Below are positions 1 to 12,289 of a stretch of DNA of 64,000 nucleotides, one piece after another. How positions within the stretch are numbered: position 1 is the stretch's first letter; the number at the start of each line of letters is the position of its first letter. The notes beneath the pieces are model-generated. The model did no database searches. It had not been told where the DNA came from and saw nothing but the letters and a program-made list of their open reading frames with translations. The position numbers and the translations under genes were made by a program. The DNA lies in assembly GCA_006386115.1 (NCBI GenBank), contig VFIW01000059.1:186001-250000 (forward strand), in the 5' to 3' direction. The stretch comes from Globisporangium splendens (Eukaryota > Oomycota > Peronosporomycetes > Pythiales > Pythiaceae).

Positions 1-148
1 TAGAAACACCTCACTCTCAGCAGTGTTAATGAGACTCAGGAATTCTCAAACTGTGTGTAGATCATAAGTTCAATAGAATCACCTTCTCTCTCTCTTGTTG
101 GATTGACTAAAGTTCCCCAGCTTCACGCATCCAGCTACTGTTCACACC

Positions 149-2652
149 AATCCAACTTCTTTCAGAACAAGCTGAACTCAAAAAAATGAATGGAGGCTTG
201 TCAGTACCCAACATCAGAACTGAGCTGATGACGATGAGTGCCACAGCAGTCTCCAAATGGGCAATCACTACCTCTCACATCGATCAGGTCATCGGGGAAA
301 TCTTGCTGCACAACACAAGGGCTTCTTCGACGTACATCACGCCGCTCGATGCAATCCCAAGGCGGCCACTCCAGCTTCGTGATAACATGTGGACAACTGG
401 CGCGGCATTATGTGCGTCGCTCCATTCTTGACCCTATGAGCCCAGAGAACGTGACAATGTACGTTGGTGTTACGAGCACTTCAAGTCGACAATTGTGCAG
501 ACTCAATGGGACGGCGATGTGTTCCAGATCGACCTCAGCTCTAAAATGTCTGACAGGCTTCCAGGTATCATCGCTGAAAGACGAAAGCTACGTGGGACAT
601 TCTGTGCAGAATGGCTGCCATACATGACCTCGACCGCAGATGGGTGGCTTCTTGATTCCAACGGCTCCCCTTACAAGCTTGCTCACACATCATTATCAGT
701 TGGAACAGCACAACTGGGTGACATACTTCGATTGGAGTGGATAAGACCAGGAGTGCTTAACTTCATCCCAACATGTGGAATCTCCGGATTCTCCCGGCCG
801 TCTATTAGAGCGCTCGAGCGGTTATGTGCTACGTTGGTATCCAACTTCCCACAGCTTCTGTATCGACCACAGCAAACAAATGTGCTTCGGCCGTACAACG
901 GACAACGTCATTATAACCACGAATGGCATCTGCACACCAGTGAAGCAACTCGGACCCACGTCGACACGACCCTAGTCAAAGCTACGCATATAGTTCACTC
1001 CGCAATGGACTGTGACGTCATGGCAACAAGAGACTTGAACGGGCAGAAGGTGTCGTTCCATGCACATCCACGCTTCACAAGAATCGTGCAACTATGGGGT
1101 GGCAACGGACGATACAATACGACCAGATCTTCCTATCGGCAACAAGTTGCAGCAACGAGGACACAAATTGGCAAAGATACTCGAGATGCAGCAGTCAACA
1201 AAGCTGTCCATACAGCAGGATCTCTGTGGCCATGACTGCAATTAATCCAATGGAGCGAATTACACAACATCCCAGGGATTACTGCTTATACAGCCCAGAC
1301 TCTTCTCCAGCTGAAAGCCAACCGACTCTCCATGTGGAACTATGAGAAAGCTGATCTATCCTGCTCGAATCCCGAATGCTCCCAAGTTGTCCAATCTGCT
1401 GTTCAACATCTCTTCTGGGAGTGTCCGAAAGCCAAACTGGTGTGGAACTACTTTTATGCGCTATGGGCGAAGATCGGAATCACTCCTGGTCACGACCCCG
1501 CAATCTGGATCTTCAGTCTGGATCTACCACATACTCCAAGGCATGCATGGACCACGATCAAGAGACACATTATCGGACACAAGTGCTCCAATGAACATCT
1601 CCAAGATCACCTCTATCCCGTCGCACACATGCTGTGGCGATATACGAGCGCGTCGCTCATACATGCCATTTGGTGTGCGCATCTGCGACGCATGGATTCG
1701 GATCCAATCGAATCGACTGCTGAGATGGCGATCACGACGACCAGATTAGAGGCAGGAATGCGAAACCTCACACGACTCGCTGAAGCGCAAGCTGGAGACT
1801 CTGACGGTCACACGGTTGCGGCAGTTCTCAAGGCATATGTCGACTGCTTTCTCAACCAAACCGACGCCATCCCCTTGACTCCAAATGATACTCGCGGCGT
1901 TTACCTGTTGTTTTTCGATGGTGGATCACGCGGCAATCCATGACCAGGAGGGACTGGATCCATTATCGTGCGTGTCCATAAGGACTCGCACACAGCCAGT
2001 TTAATTTGGGCCGCGAGCATGGCGTATAGCAGGAAGGACACGACCAACAACTGTGCCGAGTACTGGGGTCTCATACACGGACTCCGAGAAGCCCAACGCA
2101 GTCACTTCGAACCGTTGTACGTGATTGGAGACAGTGCACTGATTATCTCCCAACAGAGAATGCATCGGTCCCCTCGACAGCACCGATTGGCACATTTATA
2201 CCTGACAAGTCGACGACTCGCGGATTGCATCGACATCCGAGGATGGTACCATCACTACCGTCCCTTCAACAAGATGGCGGACTCAGCCGCCAACCTAGCC
2301 ATGGATACCAGAACCTCAACGCAGGTTCACTTCCCAACTCATCGAGCTGCTTTCAACAATCTCACCCAGGATCTTGACAACGACGTCATGCATTGGCTTA
2401 TGCGAAGTTCGGAAGACCCAAGGTCATTGGACAACACAAGGCAGCCTCACAGAGGACCAAGAGAACATGCCATCCTGGTCAAAGATTATTTAGCATTCAG
2501 AAGTGATCTATTGCAATCCGCGCTATAGACACATTTGCACTCCTGATTGAAATTCGTAATGAAGATTAGTTAGGAGAACGGGTATTGTAGGTCACGACGA
2601 TGAACCTAAATATACCTCACCTTATAAAGAAATAAAGAATCCAACTTCTTTC
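149..2652 (+). mobile_element. 5'-truncated LINE copy 1 with 15-bp target-site duplication
   Basis: Non-LTR retrotransposon remnant. The direct repeat AATCCAACTTCTTTC occurs at 149-163 and 2638-2652, so the inserted DNA is 164-2637. It carries only the downstream part of the LINE ORF: a post-RT segment near 186 (GGLSVPNIRTE), a Cys/His knuckle with CSNPECSQ and a following HLFWEC near 1365-1430, and an RNase H domain from 1915 with FDGGSRGNP, a TTNNCAEYWGL block and GDSAL. The frame is broken by stops near 431, at about 1233 and at 1941-1943. The 3' end is short and A-rich after a CTCACCTTATAAAG motif. It is about 97% similar by eye to the copy at 41856-43965. Dead copy; family name not assigned. 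Confidence 0.9.
1332..2528 (+). pseudogene. LINE zinc-knuckle plus RNase H domain, interrupted by a stop
   Basis: C-terminal part of the LINE polyprotein in one frame with an in-frame TGA at 1941-1943, just after the first RNase H Asp motif (FDGGSRGNP). Translation past the stop continues with the GPGG turn, the AEYWGLIHGL helix carrying the Glu, GDSALI with the second Asp, and a terminal NKMADSAANLA segment. This is the D-E-D layout of LINE-encoded RNase H. The minus-strand copy has a glycine codon at the stop position, so the stop is a mutation specific to this copy. Confidence 0.85.
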
Positions 2653-2792
2653 GAGTCAATTGACTTGTGCATCATCTTCTGGCACTACCAACTCAAATTC
2701 ATTCCTCTTTTGCAGTTAGTCTGTTGCCTTTTGTTACCAGACCACCACTCTGCCTTTCTCCATTCCCAGTCAAGCACAACCCCACGAGCACA

Positions 2793-4428
2793 ATGTTGGA
2801 CGAACTGGGCGACGAAGAGCACGCCGCCATCGTGGCCGACGCGCTCGCGCTCATCGACGCGTGCGGCGCCAACGGCAGCAACACGAGCACACTAACCGGT
2901 ACTCCCGCCTTGCGTGACAACGTGTGGGGTTCAGACGCACCGTCGCATCCTCTTGACGTTTCCTCGTTGCCATCGATCGACGAATCGACGCATTCCTGCA
3001 GCCAAAATGCAACTATCAGAGGCGATCAAGTGGGCGGAAGCCCGCGGCGCAATCGGCGCAGCCACCACCTGTCTTCGGTTAATTCAACGGCAATTCGACA
3101 AAGGAGAAAACAAACCAATGACGCGATCAAGACGCTTCGGGGTCACATAGCACGCTTGGAAACACAGCTGGTGCTCCTGCACATGCTTCGCAATGGCGCC
3201 TCACAACAACTCAATCCAACTGCAGCTTTGTTACTCGGGTCGTCGGGGAATCCAGGGTCGCTGCTTGAAGTGATTGGTGGATTGCGTGAAGCCGATCGTG
3301 CTGTTTTGGAAAGGTACAAGCGACAAAAAGCTGAAGCCACGAATCGAAAGCTGAAGGAAATGATCACCGTGTACGCGAACATGAGCCACAGACTTGATAG
3401 TCTCTTCGAGACAGCGATCTCCGCCCATGTAGGTTTCTTGCGTCTTTGTTGCTGAGGGCTTGAACGATGTACTGACTGCGATACATGATATATAGGACCT
3501 GAAGGCTGTGTTCGATATTGACAAGCTACAAGTCCAGACAATCGTCCGCAGCTCTCCGGTCGTGAATGGCATTGACCTGGGTGCTCTCTTTGAATTGCAT
3601 CAAGAGTTGGACCGGTTGCACGCTACCACGAAAGCGGTATTCATGTCGGACGTCGCCGAACGTGAGCGTAGCTTCTGCCATGTACGCCACGATCAGACAG
3701 AGGGCCAAGTGTTTGAGTTTCGAGCGGATACGCCTATGAGTTGTACCTTTGATCAGCTTGACAAGTACGCACACACGTTCGTAACGCCCTACACTCAAAA
3801 ACCTGGTCAATATCGAACCGAGGTACGTGCTTTTTTCTCTGTCATTGCTGATACATAAGTTGCGGACTTGGAAAGGCTGCTGATGCTTTCTTGCTTTTTC
3901 TGTGAATGCACTGCAATGGTACTCGTACGCTATCAGACGTGGACTGGACGCAAGACGAGCTACGAGAAGCAACTCTCACTTGCATTTAGCAGCCCTCAGT
4001 TTGGTCAATTCCTTCTTGATGGCACGACGGTATTCGGTGTATTTGAGGAAGCGCGTTGCTCCATCCTTGTGTCCGTGACTCGACACGTGCTTCGCGGCTC
4101 AGGGCTCGTGGTATACGAACGCTCGTGGATAATCGTAGCTGATTCGCAATCTTCTGGAGTTTCATCAAACACCACGTCAGCAGCGGCACAATTCCAGGTG
4201 GCGTACCAAGCGTTTACTGGACCAGAGATGCGCTCGAAGACATCGTGTGACCAGTACTCGAACCAGCTTCGTGAGTTCATCCTACATACCCAGTTGCAGC
4301 GAATGCGAGCACACATGCTCGAAATGCAAAACGTGATGCTCCACGAACCAGAGGTGCTCGAAGACCAAAGGAAACTCGCGTCGTGCCTTCTTGTTGAATG
4401 TCCCATGAAGTACGCGTATTCTGAGTAG
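2793..4428 (+). CDS. bZIP-like coiled-coil protein, distant relative of the cluster family
   Basis: Model join(2793..3428, 3496..3822, 3937..4428), 484 aa. All junctions are phase 0 with GT..AG ends; the second intron (114 nt) is the less certain one. Residues 1-70 are acidic and Ser-rich. Around residues 75-130 there is a basic patch (RRNRRSHH) and then a leucine-repeat coiled coil (IKTLRGHIARLETQLVLL). A second charged coiled coil (READRAVLERYKRQKAEA) ends exon 1. Exons 2 and 3 match the C-terminal half of the neighbouring family only in layout. It may be a nuclear DNA-binding protein by analogy, but no canonical basic region is seen. The LINE tail ends 140 bp upstream of the ATG. Confidence 0.7.
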
Positions 4429-5219
4429 CTATCCACTACAAACTTTGCCAGGGATTCTGTGCGTTTGCATCCACGATCGATCTCGACCTCCTGTTTGAGA
4501 TTGCGCCTCAATGCTGCCTGCTCCCAGCGACGTCGATGCTACCACTTGAATGGCTTGCTGGCGTCACTCCTTGAAGACCCAGTTCGTGGTATCGATGTCT
4601 GTCCCTGACGTGCTCACGGCTGTCGGTGCGCAAATGCCCAAGTGTTCACGATGAGTCGTGTCTTTGAGGATCCGCTGGCTAGCCAAATCCGTGAAGTGAA
4701 CTCGAGCACGCCGCTCGTTCTTTCGTTGCATAAATAGGTTGAACCGAGAGAGGGACTCAATCGTGGTGGTGGTCGTCTAAAGACGAAAAGCAAACCCATT
4801 TCCCAGGTGCCTTTGCTGGCGTATGTAGACGTCTATTTGTTTCAAGTTGTCTGGGTCTCCTATTTTGAAGCACGTGATATTTCGTTCCAGTCAATTTGGC
4901 AACATTCACATCAACTCTGTGTCGGTCAAACAAGTGCAAGAGACTCAGGTCGCCTCGAAGTCCAGACCATCGGATATTCATGATGCACAAGTTCAGCAAC
5001 CATCCCATCTTGCCCAGATGCTGTTTTTGCTTTTATCTATGACCGTGCCTCGGATTTTGGAGCCGACTTTGTGTTTTTATCCTCGGTGCTCATAACATCC
5101 TCATATAATGACCGCGAGTCTGACATGGAGAAGTCTGCTGATTTTGAAATCTGCTGCAAGGATACAGAAACATTACAAACATGCAAGCATACAGTCGTAC
5201 AACTCAGAACTCTTCCATC
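4429..5219. other. Intergenic, no gene recognised
   Basis: The downstream flank of the bZIP-like gene meets the 3' end of the convergent minus-strand gene at 5220. Short open frames here lack family similarity or splice support. I see no RNA gene or repeat. Confidence 0.5.
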
Positions 5220-6974
5220 CTACAAAGCCTTCATGGCCTGCTCGAGTAGCACGTTTTCGATAATCTGGTGACTCGCGCGGATGTTGGCCTCCGTCATGCT
5301 CACGACAAAATCCGAGACCGCGCCGACCTGCGGGTGGTCACCAGCAGCGACATCCATTCCCGTCGTTATCGAAGTAGGTTTCGTGATGTACACGGTCTGC
5401 AAAAGCGAGAAATCATCTGAGATCGTCGTGGGCTTTTTGATCACAATGTACCCTTTCTCCAAGAACCGCAAGCCAGACAGAGGTGCGTCCGAGAACGTGA
5501 TCGGATCAATGAACGCGCGCCAGACGATCACGGTGCGGTCTTCTTCCTCGTAGCAGCGCAGAATCTGTTTTATCTCGAAGTTCGCGCTCGTGCGGTTCGC
5601 CTGCAGCACGATCTTGAAATTTTCCACTATGGTGTCCTCCGTCGCGTCTGAAGACTGTGGACACACATCAAAAACAAAGACACTGCTCGTCAGCTCACAT
5701 GCTCAGTGGTATAACCATAACACAATCTCATGATCGGTACCTTGGCGGCGGGGTTGTCGTACTGGCGATGCGGTTGGCGCTCCTTCGCGAATTTAAAGTT
5801 GTGCCACACTGCGCGCGCCGTGTCACGGATACCAAACGGCAGCACTTTGCTCGCAAACACTTCCAGGAACATGCCGTTGCCCTTGTTGGCATGCAGCTGC
5901 GCACCACTGTGCGTCTTCTCGAGTTGCGAGAGGCCGTTGGCTTCGAGCACAGCGTCGATCTCGGCGTAGGACTGCTTGACGCCAGCGAGCAAGTCTGCGA
6001 ACGTGCCGGCGGTCGAGCGGTCGGCCGAGCCCGGGAAAACGCTTGGCATCCGCTTGGCATCGAGGCAATTCTCAATTTGCTGGAATTAAGCACAAACATA
6101 CACGTGACCGATTAGAGATAATGCGATCACAAACACGTAGTAGCAGAGATATGACAAAACGCACCGTGGTAGACGCTGTCTTGTTGAGGATTTGCTCCAG
6201 GCTCTTGGCGATCTTGATCTGGTTTTCCAGCACAATCTTCAAGCGGATGTTCTCGCGTTCTGAGTTGATGCGCTCGTCCGACTGACGCTTCGCAACTTCC
6301 TTCCATACACACGCAACGGCCGAGTTGCTACTTGGCGGTTGCTGCTGGAAATACGCGCGGTGTTGCTGGTGATGCGACCCGATCATCGGTACGATCTGGT
6401 AAGGTGAGGCTGCTTGTCGTGGCTTCACCTTCTGAATAACGCGCAGCTGCGTCTCAAGCTCCTTCACCTGCTCGCGCAAGTACAAGAGCTCCTGCTTGCG
6501 CTCATCGCGCGCCTTGTTCGGGTTCCACGTGATCGGCTTCTTGGATCCGCTTCTCTTCTTGGCACTGTCCCTTTGTCTTGTACCAACAACCATTTGGTGT
6601 TGCTGCGGCTGCTGTTGCAGCACGAGATTTGGCGGGCTGATTGGCTGCTGCGTCGGCATCAGCACTACCGCCCCAGTCCCCTGCGTAGCGTCTGGCGTCG
6701 AAGGGAAGCGCGCTACCTCGACGTCTTCCTGGACGATCAGGTCCTCCAATGGACACAGCTCGTCGTCGTTGTCCTCCTGTTGCAAAAGCGCTTCCAGCAG
6801 CACAGGATCATTGTTGTTGCAGATGGGTTCAACTGGTAGAATGTCCTGCTCGGTGCTTGCGTGCTCGAGGAGCTCTTGGTCATCATCGGAGAGTGACGCC
6901 AGCATGTACTCGGCCGCGAATGTGAGTGCGGCTTGGAAGCCGTCGTCGTGCTGGGGCTTGTGGATAAACACCAT
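5220..6974 (-). CDS. M96-type bZIP-like/START-like protein (copy I)
   Basis: Model complement(join(5220..5654, 5741..6079, 6165..6974)), 527 aa, phase-0 introns of 86 and 85 nt. The ATG at 6974 opens the family motif FQAALTF. Exon 1 has an acidic N-terminus, a Gln-rich stretch, a basic-zipper-like block near residues 150-180 (NPNKARDERKQELLYL) and a second coiled coil near 235-265 (ERENIRLKIVLENQIKIAK). Exon 2 carries FADLLAGVKQSYAEIDAV and the LPF..VWHNF block. Exon 3 carries TEDTIVENFK and ends HQIIENVLLEQAMKAL. It is in opposite orientation to most neighbours. Probably a nuclear regulator, by inference from the zipper-like block; the exact role is unknown. Confidence 0.85.
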
Positions 6975-7989
6975 GATCAGAGGAGGACGCAGTAATCACG
7001 GCAAGCGGATGAGTGGAAGGAGCTTGGCGGATGGAGAACTGGGCGCTTTCCTCACATGGTGCGTGTGCGCAGAGGGTGAAAAAAGCGGAGGAGGGATGGA
7101 GACTTGTCCAACAGCATCTGGACGCAGGAGTGAAGGTCTATGCGACATTATCTGGTCCTGTGATGACCGACTTGAATCAATCGCTAATGGAGAGATCATG
7201 CCTGTGCGGAGGCATGACTGAACTACACTGTTTGTCAAATCTGGGAGAGCGAAGTGGTTTCAGAGCCACCCAAAACGGTTGAGCAGTGCATAGTACAATG
7301 CACAATGAAACTTTACAACGTGCAAGTTGCCTCAAGAATAAACCGAGGCCGATTGATTTTCCCAAGTGCTGTAGGCTCTTGTCGAAAACTCCCGCATTTC
7401 GATAGGAATCATCCCAATGGGTTCGTATGTTTCGCGGCCACATCAAGAAAGTAAACTACGAGTGATTTATTTGCTGCTACTGGGACATAACAATGCATAA
7501 AGCAGCGTGGTCTGCTGAATTCGTTCCGAGTGCATGCATAAACATACTGCATTTTGTATGTTGCCGAGACTGCGAACATCGGAGTTTTATGCACGCTGTG
7601 CTGTCCAATACAAAACAGGAGGCTTTACTGTAGATGGTTCGTTGCTTTACAGCACTGCATGCTGCTACTCTCATCAAATCACTGTCGATTAGATGAGTCT
7701 GGAGAAGATATGCGACAGCGATGCACCGACACTCATTGGCTAATAATCACCCACACCTCAACAGGCAATGCACAGTTGGATGCTAAATTGAGGTGCGCAA
7801 CAGCCGCACAAAACAGATTCGCATGCGTCCATGCAAACACAAAACGCGACTGTGCCTTTCAAAAATTCGGTATAACTTGTGAGAAAGGGAGGCACCTGTC
7901 CTGAGGTTCGTTCGTCGCGCTCGCAATTACATTCATTCACACTGTCTTCAAAGTGCGAGCGCATTCGATAGCATCCCCAAGAGCAAGGA
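6975..7989. other. Intergenic upstream region
   Basis: Divergent promoter space between copy I (minus) and the degraded copy starting near 8.0 kb (plus). No coding signal, repeat or RNA gene is seen. Confidence 0.5.
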
Positions 7990-9013
7990 ATGGATCGCAC
8001 GCATCTTATGAGGTGGTCTTTAACGGGTATGACAACATGCCGTTCCGTTCCAATTGGAACAGCAAGAAATGGACGAACACACTAGCAGTTTCCACGTTCC
8101 TGGATGAGTACGTGATCGCGTCGATTTCTGTCCACGACGGCGACGCAGCTGACTATGCAGCCGGCGACGAGTCCCTTCATACGGACAGCCATCAGCAAGA
8201 GCTGGCAGTCGTGTCCGCTTGCAGTGGCGGCAACATCTACAATGCAACAACGCGGCGGTCGTGTGCGAGTGGAAGTCGTGTGGTGCCAGTCTGACGAGCG
8301 CTTCACGTCGGAGCGCGAGTACCTTCGTCTGATAAATGCATTAGGAAACCAGAGCAAGTTCGCCAAGAGCCTGAAGCGAAGCAAACGTCGACAATGGTAT
8401 ACCAGCATTTTATTTGTTGACATTTGAAGAATTGCTTGCTGGTGTCGAGCAATCCTACACTGAGATTGACGTGCGCTCGAAACAAATTGCATCACGCAAC
8501 TATACGCTATAATGACAATTTGCGAGCCCTGGTAACGTCACGTTCGCAGAAGTGTTTGCGAGCAAAATGCTTCCGTTTAACATTCACGACGGCGCGCGCT
8601 GTGTGGCACCACTTCGTGTTTGGAAAAGAACGGTAATCCGAGCGGCACTACTTCAACAAAGCGCCTAAAATGTCCATCCCCGAGGTTTGCTCGTATGTCA
8701 AAGTACGTTTTTCTTATCGAAATTGCGTGTTGTGTGGACATGCATGCAGGATTGTCAATGAATGGGACTGAAAATGCTCTTGTAAAGAACTTTAGTCTCG
8801 TGCTGCAGGCGACCGCGCATGCGTGAACTTCCTGGTTAAGCAGACTATGCATCGCTACGAAGAAGAAAAGCTCGTGGTGATTATATGGTGCGCGTTCGTC
8901 CATCCGATCACATCGCAGACATTGTCTTGAGCGCGACCAAGGCCAACATCTGCGCAACCATGGCACCAGTTGATCGAAAACGTGCTACTCGAGCAGGCCA
9001 TGATGAATTCATA
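7990..9013 (+). pseudogene. Decayed M96-type gene
   Basis: Scattered pieces of the family appear in the correct order but in different frames: FLDEYVIAS of the acidic N-terminus near 8095; CQSDERFTSEREYLRL of the second coiled coil near 8290; EELLAGVEQSYTEID near 8430; VFASKMLPF and VWHHFVFGKER near 8550-8630; NALVKNFSLVLQAT near 8775; FLVKQTMHRYEEEKLVVIIW near 8830; DIVLSATKANI near 8920; and a C-terminal relic near 8980. The basic-zipper block and parts of exon 2 are missing, and there are many frameshifts. It is non-functional. Confidence 0.85.
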
Positions 9014-9666
9014 GAACGCCACTATTCATCAAAGGATGCTAGATAATTGGTGTGAGTAGCGAATGATGCATACGCATTATTTGCATGCACCAAAGCATTT
9101 TGCTGGATGGCGGCGATTTCCAGTCCGCTCGGATTCCGCTCTGATGCTTCTGGGATGAATTGTACCCCTATTTTTGGTACATCCAACAATTGTCACCTAA
9201 CCCTATTGTGTTAAATCAGCAGTCAGTCGATTTCGACCAATGAAAGCAATGAGCAATTGCGAGTGTTGGTTGGTTCCCATTAATTCTATTCCAAACAACT
9301 CGCTGAAGAGTTACGTGCACTCGAACTTTCCTCTTCGCGCGGCGCTAAAACGTTGGTGCACTTCAAGTCGGATTGTGCAAACAATGGCACGTCTTCCTGC
9401 TTAAATGGGGCTTGCTCAGTGCAGAAACAATACGAAATACCCCTTGTGTGGTGGTCTCAAAACTCTTGAGAAGATTCCTGAGTTGAAGAATCCACTTGTT
9501 GTCTGCCACGTGAAATGTTCTGGGAACACCAGAGACCGTGTTTGTGGTCGCGATAGCTCGTTGGGTTCAGTGCCAAGCAGAAACGGGCGAACTTCACGAA
9601 ACCAGTCAGCGTCAGAGCGATTGGAAAGTCACGGGATCGTTCGACCTCACTTTCCATTTGCACACG
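9014..9666. other. Intergenic, no gene recognised
   Basis: Upstream region of copy E. An open frame runs in from 9538 in the same frame as copy E, but the family start is the ATG at 9667. No other feature seen. Confidence 0.5.
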
Positions 9667-11243
9667 ATGGAGTTCGTCTTCAGAGACGATGACGAAGCCC
9701 CACAACCAGACGTGCCATTCGCAGCAACTCTGGACGTTGTTGAGAGGTTATGCACGCAAGATGACAGTCAAGATGCTTTCAACGAAGGCATCCAGGACGA
9801 CGATGGAGAGGCTATGATCCACGAGCAGATTCCTCTATTCGAGTTGTCAACAGAAGATCTGGTGGCGATCTCGAGCTTCGTGGACGACGAGACGGCAACA
9901 ATGCAGCCCAGCAAACAGCTGAGAGGTCCAGTATCTCATCAGATCAAAGTTAACATCACCTGGGACCCGAACCGAGCACGGAATCGTCGCAAAGGCGAAC
10001 TCATTTACCTGCGCAATCTAGTTGTCGAATTGGAGACCCAGCTTTGCAGCATCAAAGCCAAGCGGAGCAAAAAGTTCAGGTCGATGGGGTCTTCTTCGAC
10101 CGCGTTGCGGCAACTTGGATCGTTGCCCACCAATACCAGAATCCCTGTGCAAACGTGGTGGGACATTGCGCGCCGTCAGGGAGACGAACGAGCAAGATCG
10201 GAACGCGAGAACGTGCGCTTGAAACTCCTATTGGAAAAACAGCTCAAGGTCGCGCGGCATCTGGAGAGATTCCTAGCACGCATGACATCCAGAAAGGTGA
10301 GATGCCTGTTTATTTATTTTTTTTCTGACACCACTCCTTCCTATTCAACAAATGCACACCCACGTATCTGCTATTAGGACATGAGCGACGTCATTTCGCC
10401 AAGTTACCAGCCCCCAAGGATGGCCTTCATACCACGAGATTGTCGCTCGGACGCAGACATCTTTGACGATCTGGCGACGGGGATCCCCGACTCGTATGCT
10501 GAGATTGACGCCATATTTGACGCGAATGGCCTGTCCCAAATGGAATCGGCGTATTCCGATGCTCAAATCCATTACGATCACCAGAACGGCGCGCACCTAG
10601 AGGTGTTTGCAAATCACATCCTGCCGTTCGACCTGCATTCTACCGGTGCTGCCGTGTGGGACCACTTCTCGGCCACGAAAGAGCGCTTACCGCATCGCGC
10701 CTATCACTACGAGTTCCCACGAAAGGTACGCTGCTGCATGACTGCTCACCATCGCTCTTTCTCAGAACTCAGGCTAACATCAAGTATTTGCGACAGCACA
10801 TAGATGCAACCGAGAATACGATCATTGAGAGCTTTCACCTGTCGCTGTACTCGAGAAGCAAGAGCGCGACGTTCCGCGTCCACCAGATCTTTCAACGCTA
10901 CATCGAGGCCAACCGCATTGTGGTCGTGTGGCGGGCGTCCATCGAGACCGTCGAGTTTGCCGAGTCACCTGTGCCTCCAGGGCTGCGTTTTCTCAAGAAA
11001 GGGTACCTGATCCTGAAAAAGCCGTCCAGCGAAAACCTGATCGACTACACGCTGCTGCAGCCTTGCTACGTGATCACACCCGTGTGCAATACAGACGAGT
11101 GGATATCACAAAACTCATTGAATGCGAGTCACAAAGACCTCGCCAAGTTCATGCTCCAGGCGACAGCGACGAACGTCAGCGCAACGAGTGAGCTGCTAGA
11201 GACCACGCTGCTGGCACAGTCGAGGCAGGGGCAAGCGAGGTGA
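9667..11243 (+). CDS. M96-type bZIP-like/START-like protein (copy E)
   Basis: Model join(9667..10296, 10378..10725, 10797..11243), 474 aa, phase-0 introns of 81 and 71 nt. The start at 9667 (MEFVFRDDDE) matches the short-start subgroup (copy D starts MEFVLEGDD). The basic-zipper-like block is DPNRARNRRKGELIYL; the second coiled coil is ERENVRLKLLLEKQLKVAR. Exon 2 has FDDLATGIPDSYAEIDAIF and LPFDLHSTGAAVWDHF; exon 3 has TENTIIESFHLSLY and a divergent C-terminus (TSELLETTLLAQ). It is shorter than its neighbours because the linker before the coiled coil is reduced. The frame is intact. Confidence 0.85.
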
Positions 11244-12110
11244 ATCGCTCGAGAGAGTATTTGCTTCAAGCAGTCCACCAGCGCAGTTGGAATGAGTCCT
11301 GCTGCAACACTGATAAACCAACAACACATTTGTCTTTTTTCATCACCATTCGCCAATTGGATATGACTCACAGAGCCAATTGTTCTCTCACAGGCTGCGA
11401 GCCAACTCTTTCGAGCACTCGGCCTCTCTTCTGAGACAGGAAGAGACCCCAGCTGGTTTGGCTGCTCGCACCTTCTGTTGCACTGGCTAAAGTTGACGCT
11501 CTCCACCGCAGGCGGACGGAGCGAGAGAGACAGGAATTGAGCCGCACACATCAGTTTCAAGAATCCTTTGAGAGCAAGTCCAGGCGAGAACTGAATGCGA
11601 TTGCAAAGAGCCTCGGTCACTGTGTCAACAATCATGTCCAAAAGAATGCACCCTCTTCAATAATATGAACAGCTTTCGATCGGCTTCTAGAGGGTATCAA
11701 AATAACGATTCGCTCATCTCCTCACTGATGTCCAGTTTATCCTACCCCGTGTGCAGGTTCTAAAAATTTCTCAATCTATGTACCGTGTCAGACACAACAC
11801 AGGATTACACTACAGCATAAAGGTTCTTCCAGTCTCAGATTGCTCCTTAACACAACAGCTGTGCGGCTCGCTCTTTGAGGTCACAGCCGCGTGTGCGGAT
11901 TCAATGCATGGAGCCTCTTTATAGTAAGTCTTGCCGAGAAGTTGTCTGCGCTTGTCTGGCTGTGCCAACTCCCGTCAACTTTCTGTATCGCATTGATTCT
12001 CTCTGCAATGTCAATTTGCAACAGATCGTTTCTAAAAGGGTATGAATCTGCACAGCACCTTTGTTGCACCTAAAGGAACCCAGCAAAAGCAACAGTGGGA
12101 CAGTTGTCAC
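11244..12110. other. Intergenic, no gene recognised
   Basis: Lies between the end of copy E and the conserved promoter block of gene A. Minus-strand open frames here are shadows. No repeat or RNA gene is seen. Confidence 0.5.
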
Positions 12111-12161
12111 GTCGCAACGTAATCGCGTGGAATGGATGCAGAGTGCACAGAGTGATGGTCG
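12111..12161 (+). promoter_or_regulatory. Family promoter block upstream of gene A
   Basis: Two short conserved strings, GTCGCAACGTAATCGCGTGG at 12111 and AGAGTGATGGTCG at 12149-12161, begin 179 bp before the ATG. The same pair with small changes precedes genes B, B' and A', and in weaker form C and C'. Preservation across otherwise diverged flanks suggests a regulatory or transcription-start element. Confidence 0.6.
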
Positions 12162-12289
12162 TTCGGTCACGACTCTCTCTTCTCGCCATGTGGTGTCAGC
12201 GCCATTTGCGAATCCGAGGGCGGACCCCGACGTCGCGTCCCATTGGAAGAGCTACGAGCGTTCGCAAAGCACTCGCGCACTTGCTCAAG

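Noticed and set aside
11129..11641. 170-codon open frame on the minus strand
   Set aside because: It overlaps exon 3 of copy E antisense, has no splice or domain support, and composition explains it.
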